Positions 16,529 to 25,307 of a stretch of 64,000 nt of DNA are shown in pieces; the stretch's first letter is position 1, and every line of letters begins with the position of its first letter. Made by a program: the position numbers and the translations under genes. Below the pieces are notes generated by a model. The model searched no databases, had not been told where the DNA came from, and saw nothing but the letters and a program-made list of their open reading frames with translations. This DNA is from SHVO01 sp964576515 (lineage in GTDB: Bacteria > Pseudomonadota > Alphaproteobacteria > Rhodospirillales > Rhodospirillaceae), in NCBI GenBank assembly GCA_964576515.1, contig CAZNUW010000005.1:62001-126000 (forward strand), given 5' to 3'.

Positions 16529-16806
16529 TGGAACTCCTTACGCCTTCTCTGGGCGTCGTCTGTTAGGTGACCTCTGCGGCCCTTCGGCCGGTGTCCGGCG
16601 GCGGGGGCCGACCGGCCAGGAAATGCGCCGGAAACATAAAGAACCGCGAGAGGTTAGGCAATTCAAAGGGATGGTTGTAACGATCCCGGGAACGTCCCTG
16701 AAAAGACTGGCTTTTTTGGGGCGGTCCGGCCCGCCTTTTCTTGCGTTTATTCACGGGAGGCGGGATATAGTAAAGACGGCTTTAAGTAGAAACGAAGGGC
16801 CTTTTC

Positions 16807-17061
16807 ATGCGTTTTCCGGTTCTTGCCGCAGGAGCGGCGCTAACCTTGATGCTCGGCGGGTGCGGCAGCGACCCCGACCCGATCTGGGCGCAATCTTTCG
16901 GCTTCGTGTGCGCGAACAGCGCGAACCCGGCCTGCCGGACCCGTCCCCCTGAATCCGAAATGGTCAGCCGGTATTGTTATGCCACGCTGGCGGACTCCAA
17001 CTGTTTCGATCAACCGGACGTGATGAGCCCGAACCAGGAACTCGGCTCCACGGGCAAATAA
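16807..17061 (+). CDS. Small Cys-rich putative lipoprotein
   Basis: 84 residues. Signal peptide ending in lipobox LGGC (Cys19), then a short mature region with four more Cys (VCANS, ACRTR, RYCYA, SNCFD) that could form two disulfides in the periplasm. Conserved-looking ending DVMSPNQELGSTGK. No family recognised. AAGGGCC precedes the ATG. Divergent from the TPR-bamB-der genes; the 278-base gap between them holds no other gene I can support and should contain promoters for both directions. Confidence 0.7.
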   Translation: MRFPVLAAGAALTLMLGGCGSDPDPIWAQSFGFVCANSANPACRTRPPESEMVSRYCYATLADSNCFDQPDVMSPNQELGSTGK

Positions 17062-17165
17062 CACCGCCGGCGCAGAGCGGCGGCAGCTTCACAAGACTTG
17101 ATCGGAGCGCCGTCGTCTGGAAAGATGACGGTTATGCGTCATGGTGTTCCGGTTTAACGGCCCTC

Positions 17166-17504
17166 ATGTCCGCGGTGGTCCGCCTCAACGACTTCCGGCG
17201 CCGCGCACCGCACCTTCATTTCACGCGTACTGAACTCAACAGGCTGCTCGGCCTTTACGCCAGCCGCGTCATCCGCGGCGAATGGCGGGATTATGCGATT
17301 CATCACGGACCGGAGAGTGCGAGCTTCATGGTGTTCGCCTCCAGCCAGGAACAGCCCCAGTTCGTGATTTCAAAGCAGGGCAAAACGAAAACCGCCGGTC
17401 CGCGCTACGTCGTGGCGAGCCGGGTGGAAAAGCTGAAAACAGGCGCGACGCTCGACGATGTCCTGGCCATTTTCGACCGTCCGATCCGGCTCGTGACGGG
17501 CTGA
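17166..17504 (+). CDS. DUF2794 domain-containing protein
   Basis: 112 residues. Begins at ATG 17166 (MSAVVRLNDFRRR). The sequence FTRTELNRLLGLYASRVIRGEWRDYAI split across residues 22-48 and the end LKTGATLDDVLAIFDRP match DUF2794, a small protein found widely in alphaproteobacteria. An in-frame extension back to 16974 would overlap the small lipoprotein gene and is not part of the family. Function unknown. No export signal. Confidence 0.88.
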   Translation: MSAVVRLNDFRRRAPHLHFTRTELNRLLGLYASRVIRGEWRDYAIHHGPESASFMVFASSQEQPQFVISKQGKTKTAGPRYVVASRVEKLKTGATLDDVLAIFDRPIRLVTG

Positions 17505-17624
17505 TATTACATAGTAATTACAAAGAGCTATCGCCATGCGAGCGGCGCATCCCAGGCGTGCGGCGGCGTGCATGGCGGCCCCCTCTCACGCACCCCAGAT
17601 CGAGGGTCGAAAGGATGGTGCGTC

Positions 17625-17723
17625 ATGACAGAACGTACAGCGCTTTTGGATAATGCCGTTGCCCTTGCGGTTTCGGGCTATCTCACCAGCGCCGTGATCG
17701 CGACGGTAATCGCGCTTTTCTAA
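17625..17723 (+). CDS. Candidate small hydrophobic protein (32 aa)
   Basis: ATG at 17625 to TAA at 17721 encodes 32 residues: a short polar start (MTERTALLDN) followed by a hydrophobic stretch (AVALAVSGYLTSAVIATVIA) long enough for one membrane helix. GAAAGGA lies about 12 bases before the ATG, a bit far. It is placed in a gap of about 270 bases between DUF2794 and the convergent MOSC gene that otherwise holds nothing. Weak call: short hydrophobic frames occur by chance. Confidence 0.35.
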   Translation: MTERTALLDNAVALAVSGYLTSAVIATVIALF

Positions 17724-17747
17724 AAGGGGTTGGACTTTTCTAAAAGG
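17715..17747. repeat. Short direct repeat, two copies of a 13-base element
   Basis: CTTTTCTAAAAGG occurs at 17715-17727 and again at 17735-17747, a 20-base period (two helical turns). The first copy covers the stop of the candidate 32-residue ORF. Each copy has near-dyad symmetry (CTTTT/AAAAG), so it might be a regulator site or part of a weak terminator. Confidence 0.5.
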
Positions 17748-17774
17748 TCGGACCGGCGTGCGGCGACCCGGGCG

Positions 17775-18275
17775 TCAAATCCCGGCCGCATGCCGGTCGC
17801 CCGTTTCAAACAAATCCATCATTGCCGGACGCCACACCACCTCATCGCCGACGGCGATGGGGCCTCCGGCAATGACACGACACCTCACGCCGCCGCGCGC
17901 TTCGGGCGTCAACGCCCGGCGCAAGCCGGGATGCGCGGCATCCATGCGGCTACAGGGATCAGCCTCGGCCGTCACCTCAAGCACCACCTGTCCGATCATA
18001 ATCCGTGATCCCGCCATCGGTTTCAGGGGAATGCCGGACACCAGGAGATTCGCCCGGCGCAGCGTCCACGTCAGCTCGGCGCCCACCGCCGCGCACGCCG
18101 CGCGCCATGCCTCCACGCTCAGCACCGTGACCTGCGCGCGGCCGGCCTTGCGGCCGAAATCGCCGTCGATCCCGGCGTCAGCGTGCACAATCGAGGCGGA
18201 AAAGACCCGCATCGGGGCCCGCTTCGCGCGACGGCCCGCGATTCCACGCAAACGTCCGGAGACATCCGCGGTCAA
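17775..18275 (-). CDS. MOSC domain-containing protein
   Basis: 166 residues forming one MOSC (molybdenum cofactor sulfurase C-terminal) beta-barrel. Seen: GRLRGIAGRRAKRAPM at the N-terminus, GIDGDFGRKAGRAQVTVLS, LTWTLRRANLLVSGI, and the family's conserved Cys in EADPCSRMD. Stand-alone MOSC proteins (YiiM/YuaD-like) take part in molybdopterin-dependent N-hydroxyl reduction or sulfur carriage. The start is taken as TTG 18275, three bases after GGAGGGG, because the upstream residues belong to the family; Met22 is an alternative. The preceding methyltransferase gene ends 9 bases away. Confidence 0.83.
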   Translation of the reverse strand: MTADVSGRLRGIAGRRAKRAPMRVFSASIVHADAGIDGDFGRKAGRAQVTVLSVEAWRAACAAVGAELTWTLRRANLLVSGIPLKPMAGSRIMIGQVVLEVTAEADPCSRMDAAHPGLRRALTPEARGGVRCRVIAGGPIAVGDEVVWRPAMMDLFETGDRHAAGI

Positions 18276-18284
18276 TCGCCCCTC

Positions 18285-18986
18285 CTAATCCGACTTGCGC
18301 AAAAGATCGACGCGCATGGGAATCTGGAACAGGGCGCCCTTCGGGGTCATATGGCGCTCGAACTTCTTTTGCGCCTCGGCCTTCTGCGCGCCGGTGACAC
18401 GCACATCGGGGGGGATATAGCCGCGTTCGACGGCGGCGAAATCCGCCAGCGTGACCGGCATCTGAAAGAACTTCTGCGACACAAGCGCGAGGCCGCCCGA
18501 CGTCACCGTCCCCCGCACCAGGTCGAAAGCCGCGAGCCGCGCCTGTTTCTCGTCCTTGAACACACGGACGATCTCGTTGAACGCTCCGCCGGGCGCCGGC
18601 TCGGCGATATAGGCAAGGCCGCCCGGCCGCAGGACGCGGCGCATCTCGCGCAACACGCCGGCGCGGCGGCCATCGTCCACGCGCGACAGAACACCGTTCA
18701 GAATGACGATATCGAAGCTTTCGTCTTCCGCGGGAAGGCGATCGGGGTCGCCGCTTTTGTAGGTGAGATTCGACAGGGGCGGCGGATCGAGCGTCGGATC
18801 GTTCAACTCGATCACCGTGACGGTCGCCGACTTCACGCCCGCGGCGATGGCGGGCGCGATATCCCCGGCGCCGACCGTCAGGCTGAGAATTTCGGACTCC
18901 TTCAGCGGTAACAGGGCGTGCGCCACATCGAGATGAGGACTGGCCTGGGCGCCGCGTGGATCCCAGCTTTGCATCGTATCGGACAT
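18285..18986 (-). CDS. SAM-dependent methyltransferase-like protein
   Basis: 233 residues from ATG 18986 (MSDTMQSWDP). Class I methyltransferase fold: weak motif I (LSLTVGAGDIAP), acidic residue after strand 2 (VIELND), strand 4 FDIVILNGVLSRVDD, and LREMRRVLRPGGLAYIAEP, the typical post-motif segment. Motif I lacks the usual GxGxG, so SAM binding may be altered. C-terminal part includes AEAQKKFERHMTPKGALFQIPMRVDLLRK. Substrate unknown. First gene of a pair with the MOSC protein. Confidence 0.8.
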   Translation of the reverse strand: MSDTMQSWDPRGAQASPHLDVAHALLPLKESEILSLTVGAGDIAPAIAAGVKSATVTVIELNDPTLDPPPLSNLTYKSGDPDRLPAEDESFDIVILNGVLSRVDDGRRAGVLREMRRVLRPGGLAYIAEPAPGGAFNEIVRVFKDEKQARLAAFDLVRGTVTSGGLALVSQKFFQMPVTLADFAAVERGYIPPDVRVTGAQKAEAQKKFERHMTPKGALFQIPMRVDLLRKSD

Positions 18987-19092
18987 CGCGCGCCCTTCAT
19001 GCCTTCTGCGAAACGGTGGGGGAATAGAGAGGACGGAGGCCGCCCTTGTCAACGCGAGCCGGCGTTAAAAGGACGAAACACGCCGCGGCGCG

Positions 19093-19446
19093 TTAGAAGG
19101 CCTTCTCATACTCCGCGGGTTTGAACCCCACCAGGATCTTGCCGCCGGCGTCCACAACGGGCCGTTTGATCATGGACGGCTGCGCCAGCATGAGGGACAT
19201 CGCCCGCGCCTCGGTCAGCCCCTCCTTGTCAGCGTCCGGCAGTTTGCGGAACGTCGTACCCGCCCGGTTGAGAACCGTCTCCCACCCAGCGACCTTCATC
19301 CAGCGGCCGAGCATCTCGCGCGATACGCCCTCGATCCTATAGTCGTGAAACGCGTATGCGACACCGCGCCCGTCCAGCCAGGCCCGCGCCTTTTTCATCG
19401 TGTCGCAATTCTTGATGCCGTAAACAATAACGCCGCTTTTACTCAT
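19093..19446 (-). CDS. ArsC/Spx-family reductase-like protein (YffB type)
   Basis: 117 residues. Thioredoxin-like ArsC fold with a single redox Cys in YGIKNCDTMKKA (Cys14), typical of YffB/Spx-related proteins rather than true arsenate reductases. SLMLAQPSMIKRPVV carries the conserved KRP-type loop. It may use glutathione; arsenate reduction is not supported because no ars genes are nearby. The ATG overlaps the stop of the upstream hybrid kinase gene by 4 bases, so the two are co-translated. Confidence 0.85.
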   Translation of the reverse strand: MSKSGVIVYGIKNCDTMKKARAWLDGRGVAYAFHDYRIEGVSREMLGRWMKVAGWETVLNRAGTTFRKLPDADKEGLTEARAMSLMLAQPSMIKRPVVDAGGKILVGFKPAEYEKAF

Positions 19447-21725
19447 GATGCCGCCTTCCCTTCGGCGAAGAACGCATCAAGCGCCTCCGTCGAAGTCTGT
19501 AAACACTGTGTGAGCGAAGACGCCGCATCGACAACCGTGCGGCCATGTTTCGCTTCCCCTTCAATCAACCGCGCGAGCCCGGCGACCTTGCCAGCGCCGA
19601 TTTGGGAACTTGCGCCTTTGATCTGGTGAGCCAAACGCGACGCTTGCGCGAGGTCGTTGTCGGCCAGCAGATCGGCAAGCTGAGCGGCATACTGGCGAAG
19701 GTTCTCCAGCGTCGAACTCACCAGCGCCGCCAGCACGTCCTTGCCGAGCGCCGCCGAAAGTTCGTCCAGAAGCAAAGTATTGAGAAGCGGGAGATCGCGC
19801 CATTCCGCGTTTGCCTGCGCCGCGGGCTTGGGAGCCTCCGGAACAGGCACGGGGGGCTGTGCGGGCCCGGGAGAATCGTGACCCACGAGCGTCGCAATAT
19901 GATCGGCGAGGACCGACCAGTCGATCGGTTTGGTGGCGACGACATCGCATCCCGCGTCGAGATATATGCGGCGATTTTCGATCACGGCATCGGCCGTCAG
20001 CGCGATGATCGGCGCATCGGCCGAAGGTCCGCCGCCCGCGCGGATCAACTCGACGGCCTGGGGGCCGTCCATCACCGGCATCTGCATGTCCATCAGGATG
20101 ATATCCCAGCGGCGTTCGGACGCCAGCTTCACCGCCTCCTCGCCGTTCGACGCCGCGGACACGGAGTGCCCCCACAGCGACAGCATGCGCGTGACGAGGA
20201 ACTGTGTCGCCGGGGTGTCTTCAGCAAGAAGGATATTGAGATTGAGACCGGCCAGACGGCGGCTTGCATCCGTACTGGAGGACGACACGCGCGTCATCGC
20301 CTTCGCGGGGTCTCCCTCCATCAGCGGGAGCGCGAAATAAAAACACGATCCGCGGCCCTTGGTGCTCGTCGCGCCGATCGTACCGCCAAGGCTTTCGACG
20401 ATGCGCTTGGCGATACTCAAACCGAGGCCGCTGCCGCCGTACCGGCGCGAGGTGGAGACGTCCTCTTGCTCGAACTCGCGGAACAGGCGTTTCATCGCCT
20501 CATCCGAGATTCCATCGCCGGTGTCTTCGACCTCAATTTCCACCATTGTGCGGCCGTCGTCGGCCTGCGACTGGCGGTTGGAAATCGAAACGCTTCCCCC
20601 TGACGTGAATTTGATGGCGTTCCCGACGAGGTTCACCAGAACCTGTTGCAGCCTCTTGGGGTCGCCGACAAAGACGTCCTTCGGCCCTGCATTCTGCGCG
20701 ATCTTGAGCACGAGCCCCTTCTGACTGGCCACCGGTCCGAAGAGCGCCTGCATCTCATCCAAGACGGCCGACAAGCGGAAATCGATGCTTTCAAACGTGA
20801 GGCGGCCGGCTTCGACTTTCGAGAGATCGAGGATGTCGTTCAGCAGACGCAGCAGAGATTGGGCGTTGCGGGCCAGCAATTGCGTGATTTGACGTTCCTC
20901 GGCCGATTGCCGGCCGGCGAGCAGAAGGTCGGACATGCCGATGATGGCCGTCATCGGCGTCCGCAATTCGTGGCTCATGGTGGCGAGGAAAGCGGATTTG
21001 GCTTTGTTCGCCATCGTCGCCGCCGCGACCACGGCCGCCTGACTTTCACGCACGCGCCGCTGTGCGTCGCGCGCGAGAGCGGACTCGCGGAAGACGGTGA
21101 CCGCGGTCAACAACAAGACAAGCACACCGATGATCTCGGCGCCGCGCACCCAAGCGATTGTTCGACGCAGCGCGGCTTGCTGCTGCGCCAATATTTTTGT
21201 GCGTGCGTCGTTGACTTCGGCGACGATCGCGCGGATTTCGTCCATGCGGGCCTTGCCTTCGCCGGACCTGACGAGTTCGATCGCGAGGAACTGCTGATCG
21301 TTCCTATAGAGTTTGATGACGTCCGCTAAAAGTTGGAGACGTTCGGATATCAGTTGATCGAGCCTAATCGCCCTGTCCTGGGCGGCGGTGTCGGCAATGG
21401 CATGGGTCTTGAAGTGCTCGCGCAATTGCGCAATTTCCGACAAGGCCGCGCTGTAGGGGGCGAGATACCTCTCCTCGCCGGTCAGCAGGAAACCACGCTG
21501 GCCGATCTCGGTGTCCTGAAGCAAGGACAGCATGCGCACCGTTTCGAGCTCGCGCTCCTGGGTTTCAAAGGCGGCATTGGCGTAGCGGCTGGCTTGGAAC
21601 TCGCCCCAGATCGCCGCCCCGATGACCATCACGAGAATGACGAAAGACACGACCATCAACCGGGCATTTACCGGAAGACGTTCGGCGCGGTCGGACATTT
21701 CAGGCGGTGATGACGGCGGAAGCAT
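19443..21725 (-). CDS. CHASE3 hybrid histidine kinase with receiver and Hpt domains
   Basis: About 760 residues. Order: TM1 (about 23-43), periplasmic CHASE3-like helical sensor (QDTEIGQRGFLLTGEERYL), TM2 (about 192-212), HisKA with phosphorylated His252 in MSHELRTPM, HATPase with N box NLVGNAIKFT and G boxes GDGIS and GGSGLGLS. A receiver follows with Asp in LMDMQMPVMDG, then a C-terminal Hpt domain with His in LAHQIKGASS. It can run a complete internal His-Asp-His relay. Start uncertain: ATG 21725 chosen, with GTG 21752 and ATG 21698 alternatives. Diverges from a response regulator gene that is a plausible output partner. Confidence 0.9.
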   Translation of the reverse strand: MLPPSSPPEMSDRAERLPVNARLMVVSFVILVMVIGAAIWGEFQASRYANAAFETQERELETVRMLSLLQDTEIGQRGFLLTGEERYLAPYSAALSEIAQLREHFKTHAIADTAAQDRAIRLDQLISERLQLLADVIKLYRNDQQFLAIELVRSGEGKARMDEIRAIVAEVNDARTKILAQQQAALRRTIAWVRGAEIIGVLVLLLTAVTVFRESALARDAQRRVRESQAAVVAAATMANKAKSAFLATMSHELRTPMTAIIGMSDLLLAGRQSAEERQITQLLARNAQSLLRLLNDILDLSKVEAGRLTFESIDFRLSAVLDEMQALFGPVASQKGLVLKIAQNAGPKDVFVGDPKRLQQVLVNLVGNAIKFTSGGSVSISNRQSQADDGRTMVEIEVEDTGDGISDEAMKRLFREFEQEDVSTSRRYGGSGLGLSIAKRIVESLGGTIGATSTKGRGSCFYFALPLMEGDPAKAMTRVSSSSTDASRRLAGLNLNILLAEDTPATQFLVTRMLSLWGHSVSAASNGEEAVKLASERRWDIILMDMQMPVMDGPQAVELIRAGGGPSADAPIIALTADAVIENRRIYLDAGCDVVATKPIDWSVLADHIATLVGHDSPGPAQPPVPVPEAPKPAAQANAEWRDLPLLNTLLLDELSAALGKDVLAALVSSTLENLRQYAAQLADLLADNDLAQASRLAHQIKGASSQIGAGKVAGLARLIEGEAKHGRTVVDAASSLTQCLQTSTEALDAFFAEGKAAS

Positions 21726-21887
21726 TTCAATCACAGCGATGCGGGCCACCACTGTAGCAGAAGCCGGCTCGGGTCATAAACATGAATGAAAACAAAGCGT
21801 TTGCTGCGTTAGCGCATTGCCATCCGTCCCAATCTGTGGTGGATTTCATGAAGCGCCTCAAAGGCCGTTCCTTCGAGCACCTGGACG

Positions 21888-22373
21888 ATGACACCTCCGC
21901 AGTCTCCATCGGATACGACCAACGAACGACTGGATAACCTGCACGTTCTTCTGGTCGACGACGACAACGCCTTTCTCGATCTGATCCAGGCGATGCTGAA
22001 CGCCATCGGTGTGATGCACGTAAGCCGCGCCGCCAGCGGCCGCGCCGCCTTCGAGACGCTCCTGTCCAGTCCCAAGATCGTCGACGTCATCCTGTGCGAC
22101 TACCATATGGCGGAAGGCACCGGCCTCGAGCTGTTGTGGGTGGTCCGCATGGGACAGGTCAAATCGTTCCGTCCCGACGCCTGTTTCTTGCTGCTGACGG
22201 CCGACGGCGATCACGAAACCGTTGCCGTGGCGGCCCGGCTGGACGTTTCAGGCTACCTGATCAAACCCGTCACGCCCCAGAAGCTGCGCACCGCGATCGT
22301 CGCAGGACGAAAACGCGCGATCAGGATCGACTTCGCGAAATATAAGCAGGTTCAACTGCCGCAGGCCGAATAA
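21888..22373 (+). CDS. Single-domain response regulator
   Basis: 161 residues with a canonical CheY-like receiver: acidic pocket VDDDN (about 23-27), phosphoacceptor Asp in ILCDYHMAEGTG, Thr in LLTAD, Lys in IKPVT. The C-terminal tail (RAIRIDFAKYKQVQLPQAE) has no DNA-binding domain. Divergently placed 162 bases from the CHASE3 hybrid kinase with a terminal Hpt domain, which is a reasonable phosphodonor; this pairing is inferred. Likely acts through protein-protein contact, as in motility or stress relays. Confidence 0.88.
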   Translation: MTPPQSPSDTTNERLDNLHVLLVDDDNAFLDLIQAMLNAIGVMHVSRAASGRAAFETLLSSPKIVDVILCDYHMAEGTGLELLWVVRMGQVKSFRPDACFLLLTADGDHETVAVAARLDVSGYLIKPVTPQKLRTAIVAGRKRAIRIDFAKYKQVQLPQAE

Positions 22374-22395
22374 GGCGTCGCCCGCGCGTGATCGT

Positions 22396-23598
22396 TTAAC
22401 GCGCGATCCTGCGGATGAAATTGGCGACCTTCGCGGTGATCGCGGTGTCCGCCCCAGGCGAAGTTTCGCCGACAGCGTCGTCGCTGACGATATCCTCCGC
22501 ATCGCGCCGGTAGGTCAGGAAGGCGCTGAGCTTCTGCATTTCGCCCTCCCGGGTGGCCGGTGCGAAAAGACCCGGATACTCGTTCTTCGCATGGGCTTTC
22601 CACCATGCGAGATAACCGCCACCGCGCGTTGCGAAGGGATCGGGATGGGCGCGCTGCACGTCGGTCCGCGCACGATAGACCAGGCGCTGTTCCATCAGGA
22701 TCGGCGTATCGTCGTCGAACCGGCTGAACGCATACGGCGTGACGGCGGCGGTCTCCGCCGCGGTCGGCGCGGTTTCATCACGATACCAGGCGACAAGTTC
22801 CGCCGCGGACGACTGGCCGCCGGTCGTGCGCGCGTCAGGCATGACGCCAAGCTGGCTGAAATGAAAGAAGCCCAATGGCTTGCCGTTCACCGTGAAACCG
22901 GAGGCAAGGTTTCCCCCGATCTCGCGATTTGAAAGGTTCCACGGAGCCGTATTCAATCCGGGCGAACGCAAGACCTTCACACGGTCAAAAAAAGCGGGCG
23001 CGAAATCGACCCAGCGTTGGTCCGTGTAAATGCCGTCCGGGATATCCTCGCGGCAATATCGGTACGTACGCTCCGCCCACCAGGACGCGAAGGCCTTGCC
23101 TTCGTCCCGGGCGGCCACGCCGATAAAACCGAGATTGTAGATGCCGTGCTGCATCGTCGGGATCTCGTTTGCGACGATGCCGGGAATATCGCGCTCAGCC
23201 GCCGTGATATGCGGCGTCAGGACGATGTCGTCCGTCTCCAACGCAGCTGTGATTTCGGTCAACGGCGACATCACCGCGATATCGGGGTCGAGATAAAGAC
23301 AGGCGTCGCAGTCCGCACGGGCCAGGATCTTCTTCAGAACGAAGGGTTTGATGGCCGTCGCGAGTTCAATCAGCGCGTGACAGAACGCCCAGCGGCGAAG
23401 GTTGGGGATGCCGAGGTCGTCGAGTTGATGAATCTCGTCCGCGTCGAGACCCGCGAGCGCGTCGGCGGACGGGCTTGCGTCGGACACCGCGAAGTGCAGG
23501 CGCCACGTCGGATGCTGACGCCGCAACGAGGCCAGCAGCACACGCGCTTTCGGGAGGTAGTTGCCCGCGGCAACGGTGAAAACATGAACGTTTTTCAT
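22396..23598 (-). CDS. Glycosyltransferase (GT-A, GT8-like)
   Basis: 400 residues. N-terminal nucleotide-sugar fold starting HVFTVAAGNYLPKARVLLASL; metal-binding DxD motif in LYLDPDIAV (about 104-112). Acceptor-side features include GIYNLGFIGV, ASWWAERTYRYC and YTDQRWVDFAPAFFD, seen in glycosyltransferases that act on surface polysaccharides. The N-terminal part is catalytic; the tail (from about 340) is variable. It follows the methyltransferase/deacetylase fusion gene by 11 bases, forming a two-gene operon probably for envelope glycan synthesis. Sugar and acceptor unknown. Confidence 0.82.
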   Translation of the reverse strand: MKNVHVFTVAAGNYLPKARVLLASLRRQHPTWRLHFAVSDASPSADALAGLDADEIHQLDDLGIPNLRRWAFCHALIELATAIKPFVLKKILARADCDACLYLDPDIAVMSPLTEITAALETDDIVLTPHITAAERDIPGIVANEIPTMQHGIYNLGFIGVAARDEGKAFASWWAERTYRYCREDIPDGIYTDQRWVDFAPAFFDRVKVLRSPGLNTAPWNLSNREIGGNLASGFTVNGKPLGFFHFSQLGVMPDARTTGGQSSAAELVAWYRDETAPTAAETAAVTPYAFSRFDDDTPILMEQRLVYRARTDVQRAHPDPFATRGGGYLAWWKAHAKNEYPGLFAPATREGEMQKLSAFLTYRRDAEDIVSDDAVGETSPGADTAITAKVANFIRRIAR

Positions 23599-23609
23599 TT
23601 ACAACAAGA

Positions 23610-25121
23610 TCAGCGGCGGAAGAGCCGCATGATCTTACGCAAAGGCGCGGTGACTTTCCATGATGTCGAATTGCGCACCGCCGCGAGTTCCTGTTCGCGA
23701 TCATGCAGTAAGCGCCGCAACTTATGCAATTCCTGCTGAGCGAACGAGGCCTCCGCCAGGTGCCGTTCGTGATCCGGGCGATGGAATTGCAACGGATCGG
23801 CGTTCAATTCCTCGGACGAAACGACGAAATACGCTTCCGCCGCGGCGACATCGTCGATCAGCGTATAAGTGCGATAACGGTTGAGCGCCGACATCTGCAG
23901 ATCGTAGCGCTGCCCTTCGAGCTGTGAGCGGAAACAGGCGATCGCCGCCTGCTTGAGGTTTTCCACCGGCGAAATATCGACCAACGTATTGGGCCGCTGG
24001 AGCGCGCCGATCTCGTAGAAAGCAAGCCGTGTTCCGGGCCTACGTTTCACGGCTTCCACGGCCGCCATCGCGAGAATGCGGTGGTCCGGATGCTGCTCGC
24101 CGAGCGAAGGCGCATAGACAAGATCCACGCCGTCCATCGCGCCGAGAATCTTGCCGATCAGCGGTTCGCCGAACGCAAGCGCACGATCCCGGAGATCCCA
24201 GAATTCAGGCGCCCCGTAACCGAGCACGGCGGCCGCCGCGCGGCATTCTTCCTTGCGTTGTTCGGCCCGCGCCTGCGTGGTCGCCGCGACATCCATCGCG
24301 CCCTTCTTATAGGCGCCGTCCGTCGCGACAATTACTTTTATCGGCGTTCCTGCGGCAACATAGCGCGCGATGGCCCCACCGCATCCAAACACTTCGTCAT
24401 CGGGGTGCGGCGCCAGGACAAGCACGGACGACGCCGGGATGCGCGCGAGGGCCTTGTGCGGCACGAGGGCATCCTCGGGCGTACTGAAACTGACGCCCGT
24501 CAACGCGCCACTGACGTCGCGCGTATAGCTAACGATGCGCGTGTCTTCGCCCCAATAGGAGCCCTGACAGGCCGCGCGGTTGGTCTCGCGAAGCGAGCGT
24601 TCCCATTCCAACATCGTCGTCTCGGCGCCCGCGCCGAGAAGTCCCCAGCGTTTCGTGACGACGTCGATGGCGGAGCCGAATACAAGCAATCCGCCCGGCG
24701 CAAGTTTCGCCGCGATGCTGTCGACGACACGGCGCAAGGTTTCGTGATCCGGCAGATAACACAGGACCTCGGCCACGACGATGAGGTCAAAGGTCTTGCC
24801 CTTGGCGAAATCGTCCGTGACGGAACCGACTTCCCAGGTGACATCGCCCCGGTCCTTAAGACGCGCCGCCGCGCGCTCGATCGCGGCCGGCATGACATCG
24901 ACGACATGCAGAGTCCCGCAGCGCTGGGCGAGCAGGCTGGTGAAAACCCCGGCCGCGCATCCAATTTCCAGCGCGCTGCCAAAGGACCGGCCATGAGCTT
25001 GCATCATGTCCAGAATGATCGCGTAGCGCCGCTGCTCGAACAGATTAGTGCCGAGGCGCCATGGATCTTCGGACGACATCTCGCTCTGGAGATGTTCGGC
25101 GACGTTCAGTTTCCCAGCCAT
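23610..25121 (-). CDS. Methyltransferase / PIG-L deacetylase fusion protein
   Basis: 503 residues with two catalytic units. Residues about 25-215 form a NodS-like SAM methyltransferase (motif I EIGCAAGVFTSLL; FDLIVVAEVLCYLPD). Residues about 232-430 form a PIG-L/LmbE zinc deacetylase (LVLAPHPDDEVFGCGG, with AHPDDE-type ligands, and LGEQHPDHR). The C-terminus is a coiled coil ending NSTSWKVTAPLRKI, a tail common on surface-polysaccharide glycosyltransferases. The combination suggests N-deacetylation plus methylation of a glycan built by the adjacent glycosyltransferase. Cytoplasmic, no signal peptide. Confidence 0.88.
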   Translation of the reverse strand: MAGKLNVAEHLQSEMSSEDPWRLGTNLFEQRRYAIILDMMQAHGRSFGSALEIGCAAGVFTSLLAQRCGTLHVVDVMPAAIERAAARLKDRGDVTWEVGSVTDDFAKGKTFDLIVVAEVLCYLPDHETLRRVVDSIAAKLAPGGLLVFGSAIDVVTKRWGLLGAGAETTMLEWERSLRETNRAACQGSYWGEDTRIVSYTRDVSGALTGVSFSTPEDALVPHKALARIPASSVLVLAPHPDDEVFGCGGAIARYVAAGTPIKVIVATDGAYKKGAMDVAATTQARAEQRKEECRAAAAVLGYGAPEFWDLRDRALAFGEPLIGKILGAMDGVDLVYAPSLGEQHPDHRILAMAAVEAVKRRPGTRLAFYEIGALQRPNTLVDISPVENLKQAAIACFRSQLEGQRYDLQMSALNRYRTYTLIDDVAAAEAYFVVSSEELNADPLQFHRPDHERHLAEASFAQQELHKLRRLLHDREQELAAVRNSTSWKVTAPLRKIMRLFRR

Positions 25122-25307
25122 TTTTCTTCGGCCCCCACCGACCGAAAAAGCTTATGTTTTTTTCTCACCATAGTCTCGGACTCCCTAGAAGTGGAAATGG
25201 AATCATGAAAATAGGGAGACATCGCGCGTCGAACATGGGACAACAGGCTCGATTTATTACTTAGGTTGCAAGGGCCTAGCCTGACATAGCCCGGCGGACG
25301 GAATCGA

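Noticed and set aside
16563..16754. 63-residue minus-strand frame between the TPR gene and the small lipoprotein
   Set aside because: No ribosome-binding site, very basic low-complexity sequence, no family resemblance; the gap more likely holds divergent promoters.
19093..19446. True arsenate reductase
   Set aside because: The sequence fits the YffB/Spx branch, and there are no arsenic-resistance genes nearby.
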